Counted from the stretch's first letter, positions 27,008 through 36,597 are shown. The stretch is DNA of 64,000 nucleotides from an uncultured Spirochaetales bacterium (GCA_949297785.1 CASFTW010000015.1:1-64000); one strand, 5' to 3'. Notes: generated from the letters alone by a model not told the origin. Program-made: numbers and translations.

Positions 27008-28343
27008 CGGAAACTGTGCTGCGTACTGCCTTATGACGGATATACATCATGTAAGGCAGTGCGAAAAGCGTGCAAAGTACCTCAGCCAGGACAAGTGCAT
27101 AAAGGATTCCGTCAAAGCCGGTGAAAAGAGGCAGGATGATCAGCAGTATTCCGCTCAGAACAAGTCCCCTCGCAAGCGATATGATAAGGGATGGAACCGG
27201 TATGAGTATGGACTGCAGGAAGAACACTATGTTGATGTTGAGCGACATGAAGAAAAGAGACGCAGAATACACTCTCACGATATGAGGCCCGATTTCAAGG
27301 ACGTTCTCACTTGCATCGACAAAGAGATTGATGAGCGGAAGCGGGAAAAGCTCACAGGCTGCAGTGGAAACAAGGCCGAAAATGAAAGCTGTCCATATGA
27401 GATACCTGTACGACTGCCATACCCTGTCCGTCTTTCCTGCACCGTAATTCGTGCTGGCTATTGGCTGCACCGCCTGTCCTATTCCCGCAAACAGATGCTG
27501 GAGGATGAAGGAAATTGTCATGACGATGCCAAGAACGGCCAGCTCATCGCTCCCGCCGTACTTCATAGTCTGCCTGTTTGCTATGACCGTTAGTGCGCCG
27601 ATTGCGACATCGAGTATGCTGGCACCGAATCCTGATGAGATTATCCTCAGGCTGCGTGACATGAATTTTCTTTCCCTGCGCAGGGAAAGTGCGGACTGTT
27701 TCCTTATGAAGTGGAATGAAAGCACGAGAGTCTGAATCAGGGCTCCCATGGCTGTCGCAAGCCCTGCTCCCGCCATTCCCATTGAAAGCGGGAAGACAAA
27801 GAAATAATCGCCGAAGACATTGAAAAGACCGCCGGCAAGCGTCGCCTTCATTATTGTATCAGGCTTTTCATCATATCGGATTACCGGTGCCATGAACACG
27901 TTGAAAAGGAAAAGAGGATAGGAAAGCACTATCCAGAAGGAATAGTCCATGGCATAAGGCAGAAGCACGTCATCAGCACCGCAGAAATACAGAAGCTCCT
28001 CAAGAAACAGGCTTATGAGAGTCCATGAGACAATGCCTGCCACCGCAAGCAGAATGAGGGAAACAGAGAAGATCCTGTCCGCTTTCTCCCTGTTTCCTTC
28101 CCCTTTTGCACGGCTCATCTCAACGGATGCGCCTATGCCGAAAAGAAGCCCTATAAAGTTGAATATCGCGAAAAGCGGATTGATCACGGCTATCGCCGCA
28201 GCGCCATCCGGCCCGCATGCCTGTCCGACTGCAATAGTGTCCACAGTACTGTAGATGGACGTGGCAAGCACCCCGCCGAGGGAGGGCAGCAGGTACTTGA
28301 AATACAGTTTTCTCACATCAGATGTCAAAAGTTCAGTATTCAT
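26997..28343 (-). CDS. MATE-family efflux transporter
   Basis: A 448-aa membrane protein with about 12 predicted helices in two similar halves, starting with the MATE pattern LPSLGGVLATSIYSTVDTIAVGQACG. Members export drugs or metabolites in exchange for sodium or protons. A weak SD (GGTGA) precedes the ATG. It overlaps the end of lysA tail to tail by 11 bp, with no room for a separate terminator. The substrate is unknown. Confidence 0.92.
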   Translation of the reverse strand: MNTELLTSDVRKLYFKYLLPSLGGVLATSIYSTVDTIAVGQACGPDGAAAIAVINPLFAIFNFIGLLFGIGASVEMSRAKGEGNREKADRIFSVSLILLAVAGIVSWTLISLFLEELLYFCGADDVLLPYAMDYSFWIVLSYPLFLFNVFMAPVIRYDEKPDTIMKATLAGGLFNVFGDYFFVFPLSMGMAGAGLATAMGALIQTLVLSFHFIRKQSALSLRRERKFMSRSLRIISSGFGASILDVAIGALTVIANRQTMKYGGSDELAVLGIVMTISFILQHLFAGIGQAVQPIASTNYGAGKTDRVWQSYRYLIWTAFIFGLVSTAACELFPLPLINLFVDASENVLEIGPHIVRVYSASLFFMSLNINIVFFLQSILIPVPSLIISLARGLVLSGILLIILPLFTGFDGILYALVLAEVLCTLFALPYMMYIRHKAVRSTVSARI

Positions 28344-28392
28344 GAAATGTCACCATGTAAATAGATCTGTGAATGTCCGGATGCCTGCATTT

Positions 28393-28698
28393 TCACAGAA
28401 CATAGATGAGCATGTCGACTGCAATCGCAGCAATGACAGAGACCATGACCGGCAGTCTCTTCCATGCAAGAAGTGCTGCAACCGCTCCCCCTGCTATTCC
28501 AATCCATATATTCCCGCTGTCAACAGCAAAGACGGAAGGAAAGACAAGCGCTGCCATGGCTGTGTATGGAATCAGACGGAGGAATTTCTCAAACCTGGCA
28601 GGGAATTTCATCTTTTCTATGAAAAGGGATGGCAGCAGACGGGGAATGAATGTGACCAGAGCCATACCTGTGATGAGAACAAGGATTTCACTTCTCAT
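28393..28698 (-). CDS. azlD: AzlD-family branched-chain amino acid exporter subunit
   Basis: A 101-aa membrane protein with about four hydrophobic segments and the AzlD-type start ILVLITGMALVTFIPRLLP. AzlD works with AzlC to export branched-chain amino acids. It overlaps azlC by 4 nt. The gene pair stands alone with no regulator beside it. Confidence 0.88.
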   Translation of the reverse strand: MRSEILVLITGMALVTFIPRLLPSLFIEKMKFPARFEKFLRLIPYTAMAALVFPSVFAVDSGNIWIGIAGGAVAALLAWKRLPVMVSVIAAIAVDMLIYVL

Positions 28699-29399
28699 GC
28701 GGCATCCTCCCCGAGATCAACAAAGAACACTCCTGCAAATGCACATACAAGGGTGGAAACGATAAGAGCCCAGCTTGATGACATCACCTGTGACAGTGCG
28801 GTGTTCACACAGGCTGTTATCACGACAAGAATGGCAAGTCTCCCATTTCCCCTGAGATTCGGAACAAGAAGGCCTATGAACATTGCATACATGGCAATGC
28901 CGAGACTGGCAGAGACAAGTGGAGGAAGCGCTTCTGATGCCAGCGCTCCGATAAGGGAGCCTATTGCCCATGAAAGGTAGGCGACGGAAACAAGACCGAG
29001 AAAGAAAGCCGGTGTGCACCGCTTTTCATCAGATGTCGTGAAAATGGCAAAGGTCTCATCCGTGACACCTGCAGAAGAAATGATCCTCAGTGCAAGAGGT
29101 GTGTTGCCCATGCGGTTGAACACACAGGTGCTCATGATCACATGGCGCAGATTTATGATGAATGCCGCGGTTATTATGGCAACAAGTCCCGCACCCTGCG
29201 CATACATTCCAACCGCCATCATCTGGCTTGCCCCGGCAAATACGAGCAGGGACATCAAGACTGTCTCAAGTGCCGAAAAACCCGCATCATGTGCCATGAC
29301 GGCATATGCGATACCGACAGGCACGAAACCGAGAATGACGGGAAGCGCGGCCCTCACTCCGTCAAAATATTCCTTTTTTCTGTTTTTATGTGCTGACAT
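28695..29399 (-). CDS. azlC: AzlC-family branched-chain amino acid exporter
   Basis: A 234-aa membrane protein with the AzlC signature near the start (AALPVILGFVPVGIAYAVMA) and the later INLRHVIMSTC segment. AzlCD exporters remove excess leucine, isoleucine, valine or analogues. An AGGA lies 6 nt before the ATG. The gap to the ABC exporter operon downstream (29400-29495) shows no feature. Confidence 0.9.
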   Translation of the reverse strand: MSAHKNRKKEYFDGVRAALPVILGFVPVGIAYAVMAHDAGFSALETVLMSLLVFAGASQMMAVGMYAQGAGLVAIITAAFIINLRHVIMSTCVFNRMGNTPLALRIISSAGVTDETFAIFTTSDEKRCTPAFFLGLVSVAYLSWAIGSLIGALASEALPPLVSASLGIAMYAMFIGLLVPNLRGNGRLAILVVITACVNTALSQVMSSSWALIVSTLVCAFAGVFFVDLGEDAA

Positions 29400-29495
29400 T
29401 GTAATTCCTGCTGAAGCGATGAGTGTTTTCAGCTGGCACTCAGATTACCAGCTGAGGGAAAAATCATCAAGCGGAAACAGGGAGGAAGGACCTTC

Positions 29496-31301
29496 TCAGC
29501 TAAGCTCGAACAGACCTGTATACAGATCATAATAACGCCCTCTCTGCGCTATGAGGTCGTCATGGCTGCCACGCTCTATTATACGGCCGCCTTCAAGAAC
29601 GAGAATGGCATCGGCATTCCTGACAGTGGAAAGACGATGTGCGATTACGAACACGGTACGTCCTTCCATAAGGCGGTCCATACCCTTCTCTATCAGGTCT
29701 TCGGTTCTCGTATCGATATTGCTTGTCGCCTCATCAAGGATGAGAACCGGAGGATCTGCGACCGCGGCACGGGCAATGGCGATCAGCTGACGCTGTCCGC
29801 TTGAGAGATTCGCACCATCGCTCACAACCATTGTGTCATAGCCTTCCGGAAGACGGCGTATGAATGAATCCGCATTTGCAGTCACAGCAGCCTTCTCCAC
29901 TTCCTCATCACTTGCCTCCAGACGCCCGTATCTTATGTTCTCCCTTATGGTTCCCGTGAAAAGATGCGTATCCTGAAGCACCATTGCAAGGGAATGGCGC
30001 AGGTCGGCCTTCCTTATCCTCCTCACGTCAATTCCGTCAAAAAGGATTTGTCCTTCATCCACATCATAGAAGCGGTTTATGAGATTCGTTATGGTTGTCT
30101 TTCCGGCTCCTGTCGAGCCGACAAAGGCAATCTTCTGTCCTGGTTTGGCATAAAGGCTGACATCGGTAAGCACAGGGTGTCCCTTGACATATGAGAATGT
30201 GACATCATTGAATCTCACATCGCCCCTGAGCGGAATCCTGTTTCCTCCGTCATTCCAGTTCCAGCTGCCGTTCTCAGTCTTCTCCAGTGTGACATTTCCC
30301 TCATCATTCTCGCTTTCCTTGTCGATAAGGGCAAATATCCTTTCCGCTCCGGCAAGGGAGGAGAGAAGAAAGTTGCTCTGCTGCGTGAACTGGTTGATCG
30401 GGGCCGTTGCCTGACGCACGAATACCAGATAGCTTGCAAGGGCACCGAAGCTTGTCAGCGAGAAAAGGACCATGAAGCCTCCGGCAAGAGAGACTATGGT
30501 GTATGTCAGGAATGAAATGCTCACAACAGCCGGTATCATGGTGGAAGCATAGGACTGTGCGGATGTACCCATTTCCCTCAGCTCCCCGTTCTTCTCCCTG
30601 AAGCCTTTCTGATTCTCTTCCTCATGATTGAATACCTTTATGACCTTCTGACCTGCTGTCATTTCCTGAATGTATCCGTCAAGGGAACCGAGGCTTGCCT
30701 GGTGCTTCTTGTAGTATTTCTTGCTGTGGGATGCGGAAAAGCGGACATAGAAGAACATCAGTGCATAGGAGAATGCCACTATGAGGGAAAGCCTCCAGTT
30801 GAGGATTATGAGCATCGTCATTGTGCCTATTATCTGGATACCGTTCTTGATCACGGCAGTGAAACTGTTGTTAAGCGCATCAGATATCGTATCGACATCA
30901 TTGGTGTAATAGCTCATGACATCACCATGCTGATTCATATCGAAGAAGCGTATGGGAAGCGTCTGCATATGTGAAAACAGATCCTTTCTTATGTCATAGA
31001 CTATCTGCTGGCTGGACGCGGCCATTATCTGGCTGTAGCCGAGAGAGGCCAGCACTCCTGCGGCATAGATAACGGCAGTGATGGCGACACCTTCAACCAG
31101 TTCCGCCATTCCTCCCCCTGAAACGAGAGAGTCTATCACAGGGGATATCATGTAGGTCCCGAGAAGGTTGCAGGTGACGCTTATGACAACAAGGAGGGCA
31201 ACCAGCAGCAGGGAAATCCTATGACGCCCCATGTAGGAAAGAAGGCGTTTCACCGTATAGACAAGATTCTCAGGTTTTCTGGCACTTACCATTCTGGGCA
31301 T
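29496..31301 (-). CDS. ABC exporter half-transporter with canonical ATP site (second system)
   Basis: A 601-aa exporter half with six N-terminal helices, then Walker A GSTGAGKTT, signature LSSGQ and Walker B VLILDEATSN with the catalytic Glu. It is a clear paralogue of the subunit at 197-2107, including the same order and overlap in its operon. The start ATG shares its first base with the stop of the partner gene, so translation is coupled. Confidence 0.93.
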   Translation of the reverse strand: MPRMVSARKPENLVYTVKRLLSYMGRHRISLLLVALLVVISVTCNLLGTYMISPVIDSLVSGGGMAELVEGVAITAVIYAAGVLASLGYSQIMAASSQQIVYDIRKDLFSHMQTLPIRFFDMNQHGDVMSYYTNDVDTISDALNNSFTAVIKNGIQIIGTMTMLIILNWRLSLIVAFSYALMFFYVRFSASHSKKYYKKHQASLGSLDGYIQEMTAGQKVIKVFNHEEENQKGFREKNGELREMGTSAQSYASTMIPAVVSISFLTYTIVSLAGGFMVLFSLTSFGALASYLVFVRQATAPINQFTQQSNFLLSSLAGAERIFALIDKESENDEGNVTLEKTENGSWNWNDGGNRIPLRGDVRFNDVTFSYVKGHPVLTDVSLYAKPGQKIAFVGSTGAGKTTITNLINRFYDVDEGQILFDGIDVRRIRKADLRHSLAMVLQDTHLFTGTIRENIRYGRLEASDEEVEKAAVTANADSFIRRLPEGYDTMVVSDGANLSSGQRQLIAIARAAVADPPVLILDEATSNIDTRTEDLIEKGMDRLMEGRTVFVIAHRLSTVRNADAILVLEGGRIIERGSHDDLIAQRGRYYDLYTGLFELS

Positions 31302-33031
31302 CAGAGTACACCTCCTTTCATCTGCGAGTCATAGATTTCCCTGTATATTCCGCTCGTCTTCATAAGCTCGTCATGGGTGCCGGAAGCGGCAAGATGACCG
31401 CCGTCAAGAATGAATATGCAGTCAGCCTCGATAACTGTTGAAATGCGCTGCGCAATGAATATTTTCGTAACGCCTTCAAGTTTTCTCAGGTTGTCCCTGA
31501 TCAGCTTTTCCGTGGCACTGTCCACCGCGCTGGTGGAATCATCGAAAATGAGGATCTTCGGCTTTTTCAGAAGCGCACGTGCTATGCACAGTCTCTGCTT
31601 CTGTCCTCCCGACACATTGACGCCGCCCTGCCCGAGATCGGTGTCCAGGCCCTTCGGCATCCTGCGTATGAACTCTCCCGCGCCGGCCTTGTCGCAGGCT
31701 TCCATCATCTCCTCGTCATCTGCACTGCTGTCACCCCAGCGGAGGTTGTCCCTTATCGTTCCGCTGAAAAGCAGGTTTTTCTGAAGCACCATGCCCACAG
31801 CATCCCTGAGGGTGCTGAGGCTGTAGTCCCTGACGTCATTCCCTCCTACAAGAACCTGACCGGAATCAACGTCGTAAAGTCTGTCTATAAGCTGCACCAG
31901 AGAAGATTTTCCGCTGCCCGTTCCGCCAAGAATCCCGACTACGGAACCGGGTGCAATTGAAAGCGAGATGTCTTCAAGTGTCTTCTCTCTGGCCTTGCTG
32001 CTGTAGCTGAAGGATACATTCCTGAATTCAACGGAAGAAGAAGGAACCTCCTTCAGCGGATTCTCACTCTCCTTCATGACTACCTTCTCATCAAGCACAT
32101 CACAGATTCTTCCGGCAGAAGCCAGGGAACGGGTCAGGAGAAGAAAGACGTTTGAAAGCATCATCATCGAGTTCAGAACCTGCATCACATAGCTGAGGAA
32201 GCCTGTAAGCTGACCGACCTGCAAAGTGCCTTCAAGCACCATGGAGCCGCCGAAGAACATAAGGGCAAGCACGCAGATATACATGATAAGCTGGAAGAAC
32301 GGAAGGTTCAGCACGGCAGTGCGGTTGGTTCTTATTGCCGTGTTCTCAAGCTTTGTGTTCACTCCGTCGAACTTGTACTCCTCAAATTCATCCCTCACAA
32401 AGGCCTTGACCACCCTTACCGCCCGCAGGTTTTCCTCAACCACTGAATTCAGAGAATCGACAGTCGTCTGGAGAACTGAATACATAGGAGCCACATGCCG
32501 TACAATCAGGAAAAGTCCGATACCGAGAAGAGGCGTCAGGATAATGAAGACAAAGGCAAGCTCTGCATTCATGGAGAATGAGAAGATTATGCCGAGCAGC
32601 AGCATCACAGGAGATCGCATCAGCGGCCTCAGCCCGTTGTTTATCGTGTTCTGCATCACCGTGATATCACTGGTCATGCGGGTCACAAGGGAACCTGTCT
32701 CGAACTTGTCTATATTTGAAAACGCATAAAGCTGCAGTTTCTCATATTCCTTTTCTCTTATTTCAGAGCCCCACCCGTATGCGGCTCTGGCGGCAAAACG
32801 TGCATATGCAAGACCGGTTGCAAGAGCCAGAAGCGCGCACACTGCCATCTGACCTCCCTTGACCAGCATATAATGCACATCACCTGCCGACACTCCGTTA
32901 TCGATGAGGTCAGCCATCATTGACGGGATGATAAGTTCAAAACTTGTTTCAATCACGACGAGGATGCATGCGATGAGAACATCCTTTTTATATTTCCCCA
33001 GGAGGGAAAACAGTTTTCCCAGACTTTTCAC
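31301..33031 (-). CDS. ABC exporter half-transporter with degenerate ATP site (second system)
   Basis: A 576-aa exporter half paralogous to 2088-3827. Walker A is GGTGSGKSS, signature VSGGQ, and Walker B ILIFDDSTSA has Asp in place of the catalytic Glu. It therefore supplies the inactive site of a heterodimer with the downstream gene. It overlaps the marR gene by 4 nt and the partner by 1 nt. Confidence 0.93.
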   Translation of the reverse strand: MKSLGKLFSLLGKYKKDVLIACILVVIETSFELIIPSMMADLIDNGVSAGDVHYMLVKGGQMAVCALLALATGLAYARFAARAAYGWGSEIREKEYEKLQLYAFSNIDKFETGSLVTRMTSDITVMQNTINNGLRPLMRSPVMLLLGIIFSFSMNAELAFVFIILTPLLGIGLFLIVRHVAPMYSVLQTTVDSLNSVVEENLRAVRVVKAFVRDEFEEYKFDGVNTKLENTAIRTNRTAVLNLPFFQLIMYICVLALMFFGGSMVLEGTLQVGQLTGFLSYVMQVLNSMMMLSNVFLLLTRSLASAGRICDVLDEKVVMKESENPLKEVPSSSVEFRNVSFSYSSKAREKTLEDISLSIAPGSVVGILGGTGSGKSSLVQLIDRLYDVDSGQVLVGGNDVRDYSLSTLRDAVGMVLQKNLLFSGTIRDNLRWGDSSADDEEMMEACDKAGAGEFIRRMPKGLDTDLGQGGVNVSGGQKQRLCIARALLKKPKILIFDDSTSAVDSATEKLIRDNLRKLEGVTKIFIAQRISTVIEADCIFILDGGHLAASGTHDELMKTSGIYREIYDSQMKGGVL

Positions 33032-33456
33032 ACTTCCTCCTGCCGGACGGCATTGTCAAGAAGACGCTGCAGCATTGACTTGAGCGTCTCTGTCTCCTCA
33101 CTTGTGAAACCTCTCAGCATCTTTCTTTCCACCATTTCACAGGATTCATTCCAGTGCTGTGCCGCATCCTTTCCCTTTTCTGTCAGCTCAAGTACATTCG
33201 AACGGCGGCAATCCTCTGCTGCCCTGCGTGTCAGGAATCCGTTCTTTCTGAGTATTTCCGTCATTCTGGAAACAGCGGCGGGATCTATGCCGAAATACGA
33301 TGCGATGTCATTCTGGCTGCTGCTGCCATGAGAAAGCAGGTATGTCAGAAGCCTCGGCTGGCCTCTTCCGAGTCCGAGTTCATCCCGCACACTCTGGAGC
33401 ATATTGTCTTTTTCATGAAATGTGCGGAACAGAAGCTGATTGAGTGTCAGAGCCAT
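33028..33456 (-). CDS. MarR-family regulator of the second exporter operon
   Basis: A 142-aa winged-helix regulator. The frame is open to 33468, but GGAG lies 6 nt before the ATG at 33456 (MALTLNQLLF), which is preferred. The DNA-binding part is seen in SQNDIASYFGIDPAAVSRMTEIL and the following wing. A near-perfect palindrome directly upstream (33470-33492) is the likely operator, implying autoregulation of this operon. It ends in an ATGA overlap with the first exporter gene. Confidence 0.9.
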   Translation of the reverse strand: MALTLNQLLFRTFHEKDNMLQSVRDELGLGRGQPRLLTYLLSHGSSSQNDIASYFGIDPAAVSRMTEILRKNGFLTRRAAEDCRRSNVLELTEKGKDAAQHWNESCEMVERKMLRGFTSEETETLKSMLQRLLDNAVRQEEV

Positions 33457-33469
33457 TACCATCTCCATT

Positions 33470-33492
33470 GACTTATCAATTATTGATATGTC
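33470..33492. promoter_or_regulatory. MarR operator palindrome
   Basis: Arms GACTTATCAAT and ATTGATATGTC flank a single T; 10 of 11 positions pair. The site overlaps the start region of the MarR gene's transcript and covers its probable promoter. Length and symmetry match known MarR-type operators. Confidence 0.7.
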
Positions 33493-33593
33493 ATATATTA
33501 AAAAACGGGAACAGACAAGTCAATGAAATAGCAGGCAATTGTAAAAAATACTTTCAAAGCCCATCATTGGAAGAGAATGTGGAAGAATGAAAA

Positions 33594-34043
33594 ATGAGAA
33601 TCATGAAATATGAAGGGGAAAAGACAGATTTCACCGGTCTGCTTCTCCTTGCAGATGAAAGCCGGGACATGATTGACCGTTATCTTGACAGAGGGGAAAT
33701 GTACATCCTGGAAGATGAAGGCATCGTGACAGGAGAATGCGTGGTTACAGATGAAGGCGGCGGCATTCTGGAAATAAAGAACATCGCCGTGCTTCCCCGA
33801 TATTCGCGCAAGGGTTACGGCAGGGCCATGATTGATTATCTTTCCTCTGCTTACCGTGGTTCTTTCTCCATCCTTCAGGCGGGAACAGGAGACAGTCCTC
33901 TTACAATTCCGTTCTATGAGAAATGCGGCTTCAAGCGCTATCATATAATAAAAAACTTCTTTGTTGAGAATTATGATCACCCTATCTTTGAGTGCGGCAT
34001 GCAGCTTGTTGACATGATCATCATGAGGAAAAGCATATCATGA
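33594..34043 (+). CDS. GNAT-family N-acetyltransferase
   Basis: A 149-aa single-domain acetyltransferase. The acetyl-CoA binding motif A is KNIAVLPRYSRKGYGRAMIDYL, and motif B is recognisable in PFYEKCGFKRYH. The substrate is unknown. The SD is weak (GGAAG). The gene is divergent from the MarR operon and the 105-bp region between them includes the operator palindrome. Confidence 0.88.
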   Translation: MRIMKYEGEKTDFTGLLLLADESRDMIDRYLDRGEMYILEDEGIVTGECVVTDEGGGILEIKNIAVLPRYSRKGYGRAMIDYLSSAYRGSFSILQAGTGDSPLTIPFYEKCGFKRYHIIKNFFVENYDHPIFECGMQLVDMIIMRKSIS

Positions 34044-34151
34044 GATGCACGGACAGACAGATCTGTTCCCTGCAATATTGCTGATGCTGCAGATTCAGCT
34101 GATGTGGATTTTCAGACAGTTTTTCTGATACGATCGTACAGGATCGGACTT

Positions 34152-34604
34152 ATGAAAATAATTGAAGTATCAGAAAGAAACATTGACTTGCTGGAAAAGC
34201 TTGTCAGCATATGGGAAAGCTCAGTCAGAGCCACTCACCTTTTCCTCTCAGACGGAGAGATAGAAGACATAAAGAAGTATGTCCCCCGGGCTTTGAAGGA
34301 AGTGCCGGTTCTGATCGTAAGCGAAGATGAAAGCGGAAATTCTTCCGGTTTCATGGGACTTTCAGGGCAGAAGGTTGAAATGCTGTTTGTAAATGCACAG
34401 AACAGAGGGAAAGGCATCGGCAGGAAGCTTCTGGAATACGGAATGGAACACTATTCGGTCAATGAACTGGCTGTGAACGAACAGAATCCTCTTGCGAAAG
34501 GTTTCTATGAACATATGGGTTTCCGTGTTTATAAAAGGGATGAACTTGATGAACAGGGAAATCCGTATCCCATTCTGCGGATGAAAAGATCACAGGAGGC
34601 ATGA
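34152..34604 (+). CDS. GNAT acetyltransferase, YjaB-like
   Basis: A 150-aa acetyltransferase resembling E. coli YjaB: IWESSVRATHLFLSD near the start, GFMGLSGQKVEMLFV, the acetyl-CoA loop NRGKGIGRKLLEYG, NEQNPLAKGFYEHMGF and the ending GNPYPILRM all match that protein's layout. The ATG at 34152 is chosen; the in-frame GTG at 34104 lacks homology. It lies just before mtnN, only 3 bp apart. Confidence 0.86.
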   Translation: MKIIEVSERNIDLLEKLVSIWESSVRATHLFLSDGEIEDIKKYVPRALKEVPVLIVSEDESGNSSGFMGLSGQKVEMLFVNAQNRGKGIGRKLLEYGMEHYSVNELAVNEQNPLAKGFYEHMGFRVYKRDELDEQGNPYPILRMKRSQEA

Positions 34605-34607
34605 TTA

Positions 34608-35312
34608 ATGAAAATCGGAATAATATGTGCAGATGAGTGCGAACTGGCTCCTTTCATTCCGGTAATTCAGAACCGAAATATTACACGGCATGCAATGCTG
34701 GACTTTCAGGAGGGAACAATCAGAAATGCTGATGTTGTTGCAGTATACTCCGGTGTTTGCAAGGTAAATGCCGCAGTCGCCGCACAGCTCATGATCGACA
34801 GGTTCAATGTTGAAATGATCATCAATGCAGGAACCGCAGGCGGTATGAATCCGGATGTGAAAATATTCGATACCGTCATCTCAAGCGAAGTCTGTTACCA
34901 TGATGTCAGGCCGGACAATCTTACAGATTACCATCCATGGCTGGAAACACCTTTTTTCAAAACAGAGGAAAAACTTGTTGAGCTTTCAAAAAGTGCGGCC
35001 GGCAAAACAAAGACTGACGGAAAAATATTCTGGGGAAGAATTGTCACAGGAGAATCATTCATCACAGATGAAGGCAGAGACAGGATATTGAAAGCCTTCT
35101 CTCCTCTGGCTGTCGACATGGAAAGTGCTGCAATCGCCCATGTCTGCCATGTCAACAGTCTCCCCTTCATCTCAATAAGAACCATCACAGATACCGCACA
35201 GCACAGCGGTGTGGAGACTTTCGAGGAAAACTGTGAGAAGGCAGCTGTTATCTCAAAAGACATTGCGGTATCTTTCATAGAGGAACTGACAGGAAACAAC
35301 ATTCTCGGATAA
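34608..35312 (+). CDS. mtnN: 5'-methylthioadenosine/S-adenosylhomocysteine nucleosidase
   Basis: A 234-aa nucleosidase that cleaves adenine from methylthioadenosine and S-adenosylhomocysteine, recycling by-products of methylation and polyamine synthesis. MKIGIICADECELAPF at the start, NAGTAGGMNPD, and VDMESAAIAHVCH with the catalytic Glu and nearby residues are family signatures. AGGAGG in the end of the previous gene is its SD. The Asp of the C-terminal SxxD motif is seen in ISIRTITDTA. Confidence 0.94.
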   Translation: MKIGIICADECELAPFIPVIQNRNITRHAMLDFQEGTIRNADVVAVYSGVCKVNAAVAAQLMIDRFNVEMIINAGTAGGMNPDVKIFDTVISSEVCYHDVRPDNLTDYHPWLETPFFKTEEKLVELSKSAAGKTKTDGKIFWGRIVTGESFITDEGRDRILKAFSPLAVDMESAAIAHVCHVNSLPFISIRTITDTAQHSGVETFEENCEKAAVISKDIAVSFIEELTGNNILG

Positions 35313-35349
35313 GAAGAAAATCTGCCGGATAAAATAGAAAAATAGATAT

Positions 35350-36597
35350 ATGAAAATAACCTTTCTCACCATATTCCCCGACTCTTTCTCAAGCTTTCTT
35401 TCCTGCCCTGTAATCGCCAGGGCAGTGAATAAAGGCATCGTAAGTTTCGATGTTGTTGATATCAGAGAGTATGCTGCCGGCTGTTTCCGGGCAGTGGATG
35501 ACTCCCCCTACGGAGGAGGAGCCGGACTGCTCCTCAGGGCAGACACACTCACAAAAGCACTTGATGAGGTGAAGGCTGACAGCTCAAGAACAATCCTCCT
35601 CGGCCCCAAGGGAAGAAAATTCACACAGGCAATTGCCCATTACTTTGCCGGTGAGGATCATATCATTCTGGTTGCAGGTCATTATGAAGGTGTGGATGAG
35701 AGATTCAGAAGTCATATCGATGATGAAATCTCAATCGGGGACTACATCCTGACCGGAGGAGAAAGTGCCGCAATGATTGTCGCAGAAGCGGTTACCCGCC
35801 TGCTTGAGGGCGCACTGCGGGGATCATCGGCGAAAGAGGAAAGCTTTGAAGACGGGATACTTGAATATCCTCAGTATACGCACCCCGCTGTATTTGAAGG
35901 CAAGTCTGTTCCTGAAGTTCTCATGAGCGGGGACAGGAAGAGAATCGCATGCTTCAATGAGACGGAAGCATTGAAGGACACAATACGTCTGCGCCCGGAC
36001 CTTCTATCCTATGACCGAGATTTCAGCTGTTGCTCACTTCATAAGGACTATGGCAATGAGGCTGACATCATCAGATGGATAAACGGAAGACTCCCTGTTC
36101 CTGAAATCCTTTATGAAGATGAAACTTATCTCATTCTGTCAAAAAAGAAAGGAAGAAGTCTGAAAGATTGTACGGAGAACAGAATTCTGAAAACCTGCGC
36201 TGCCCTTCTCAAGGCATTCTGGGCCATGGATGTTTCCGGCTGTCCATGCTGTGAAGACACAGAAGCGACAATCAGCAAGGTGAAAGGCAGAACGCTTTCA
36301 TACGCAAAGTGGAACATCCTGCAGAAACTTGAGAAGACAGATTTGAGTGAAGACCGGGTGTTCTCCCACGGAAAACTCACACTTGACAATATCATTGTAA
36401 ATGGAAACGGACTTTTATTGCTGACCGGAATGCAGAAAGCTGGAACTGCTGACAGATATAGGGATCTTGCCATTCTGCTGCCATCTCTTGAAGAAGCAGG
36501 CATCAGAAAAGAAGAGCTTTTTTCTCTGCTTGACTTTGAGCCTGATGATGAGAAGATTGAATTCTTCCGGAATCTGAATTCTCTGGTATCAGGCTAA
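35350..36597 (+). CDS. trmD: TrmD tRNA (m1G37) methyltransferase fused to an APH-like pseudokinase domain
   Basis: A 415-aa protein. Residues 1-~222 are a complete TrmD, with RAVDDSPYGGGAG, AGHYEGVDERF and the knot region DYILTGGESAAM; TrmD methylates G37 of tRNAs reading codons that start with C. Family length is about 240. Residues ~230-415 resemble the C-lobe of APH(3') aminoglycoside kinases: IIRWINGRLPVPEIL, then SGCPCC, then HGKLTLDNI and GTADRYRDLAILL. The catalytic HGD is HGK (Lys342), the metal-binding Asp position reads LLTGMQ, and most of the N-lobe is absent, so kinase activity is unlikely. The frame is continuous with no sign of an assembly join. Usual neighbours rpsP, rimM and rplS are not here. 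The start lacks a clear SD. Confidence 0.92.
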   Translation: MKITFLTIFPDSFSSFLSCPVIARAVNKGIVSFDVVDIREYAAGCFRAVDDSPYGGGAGLLLRADTLTKALDEVKADSSRTILLGPKGRKFTQAIAHYFAGEDHIILVAGHYEGVDERFRSHIDDEISIGDYILTGGESAAMIVAEAVTRLLEGALRGSSAKEESFEDGILEYPQYTHPAVFEGKSVPEVLMSGDRKRIACFNETEALKDTIRLRPDLLSYDRDFSCCSLHKDYGNEADIIRWINGRLPVPEILYEDETYLILSKKKGRSLKDCTENRILKTCAALLKAFWAMDVSGCPCCEDTEATISKVKGRTLSYAKWNILQKLEKTDLSEDRVFSHGKLTLDNIIVNGNGLLLLTGMQKAGTADRYRDLAILLPSLEEAGIRKEELFSLLDFEPDDEKIEFFRNLNSLVSG

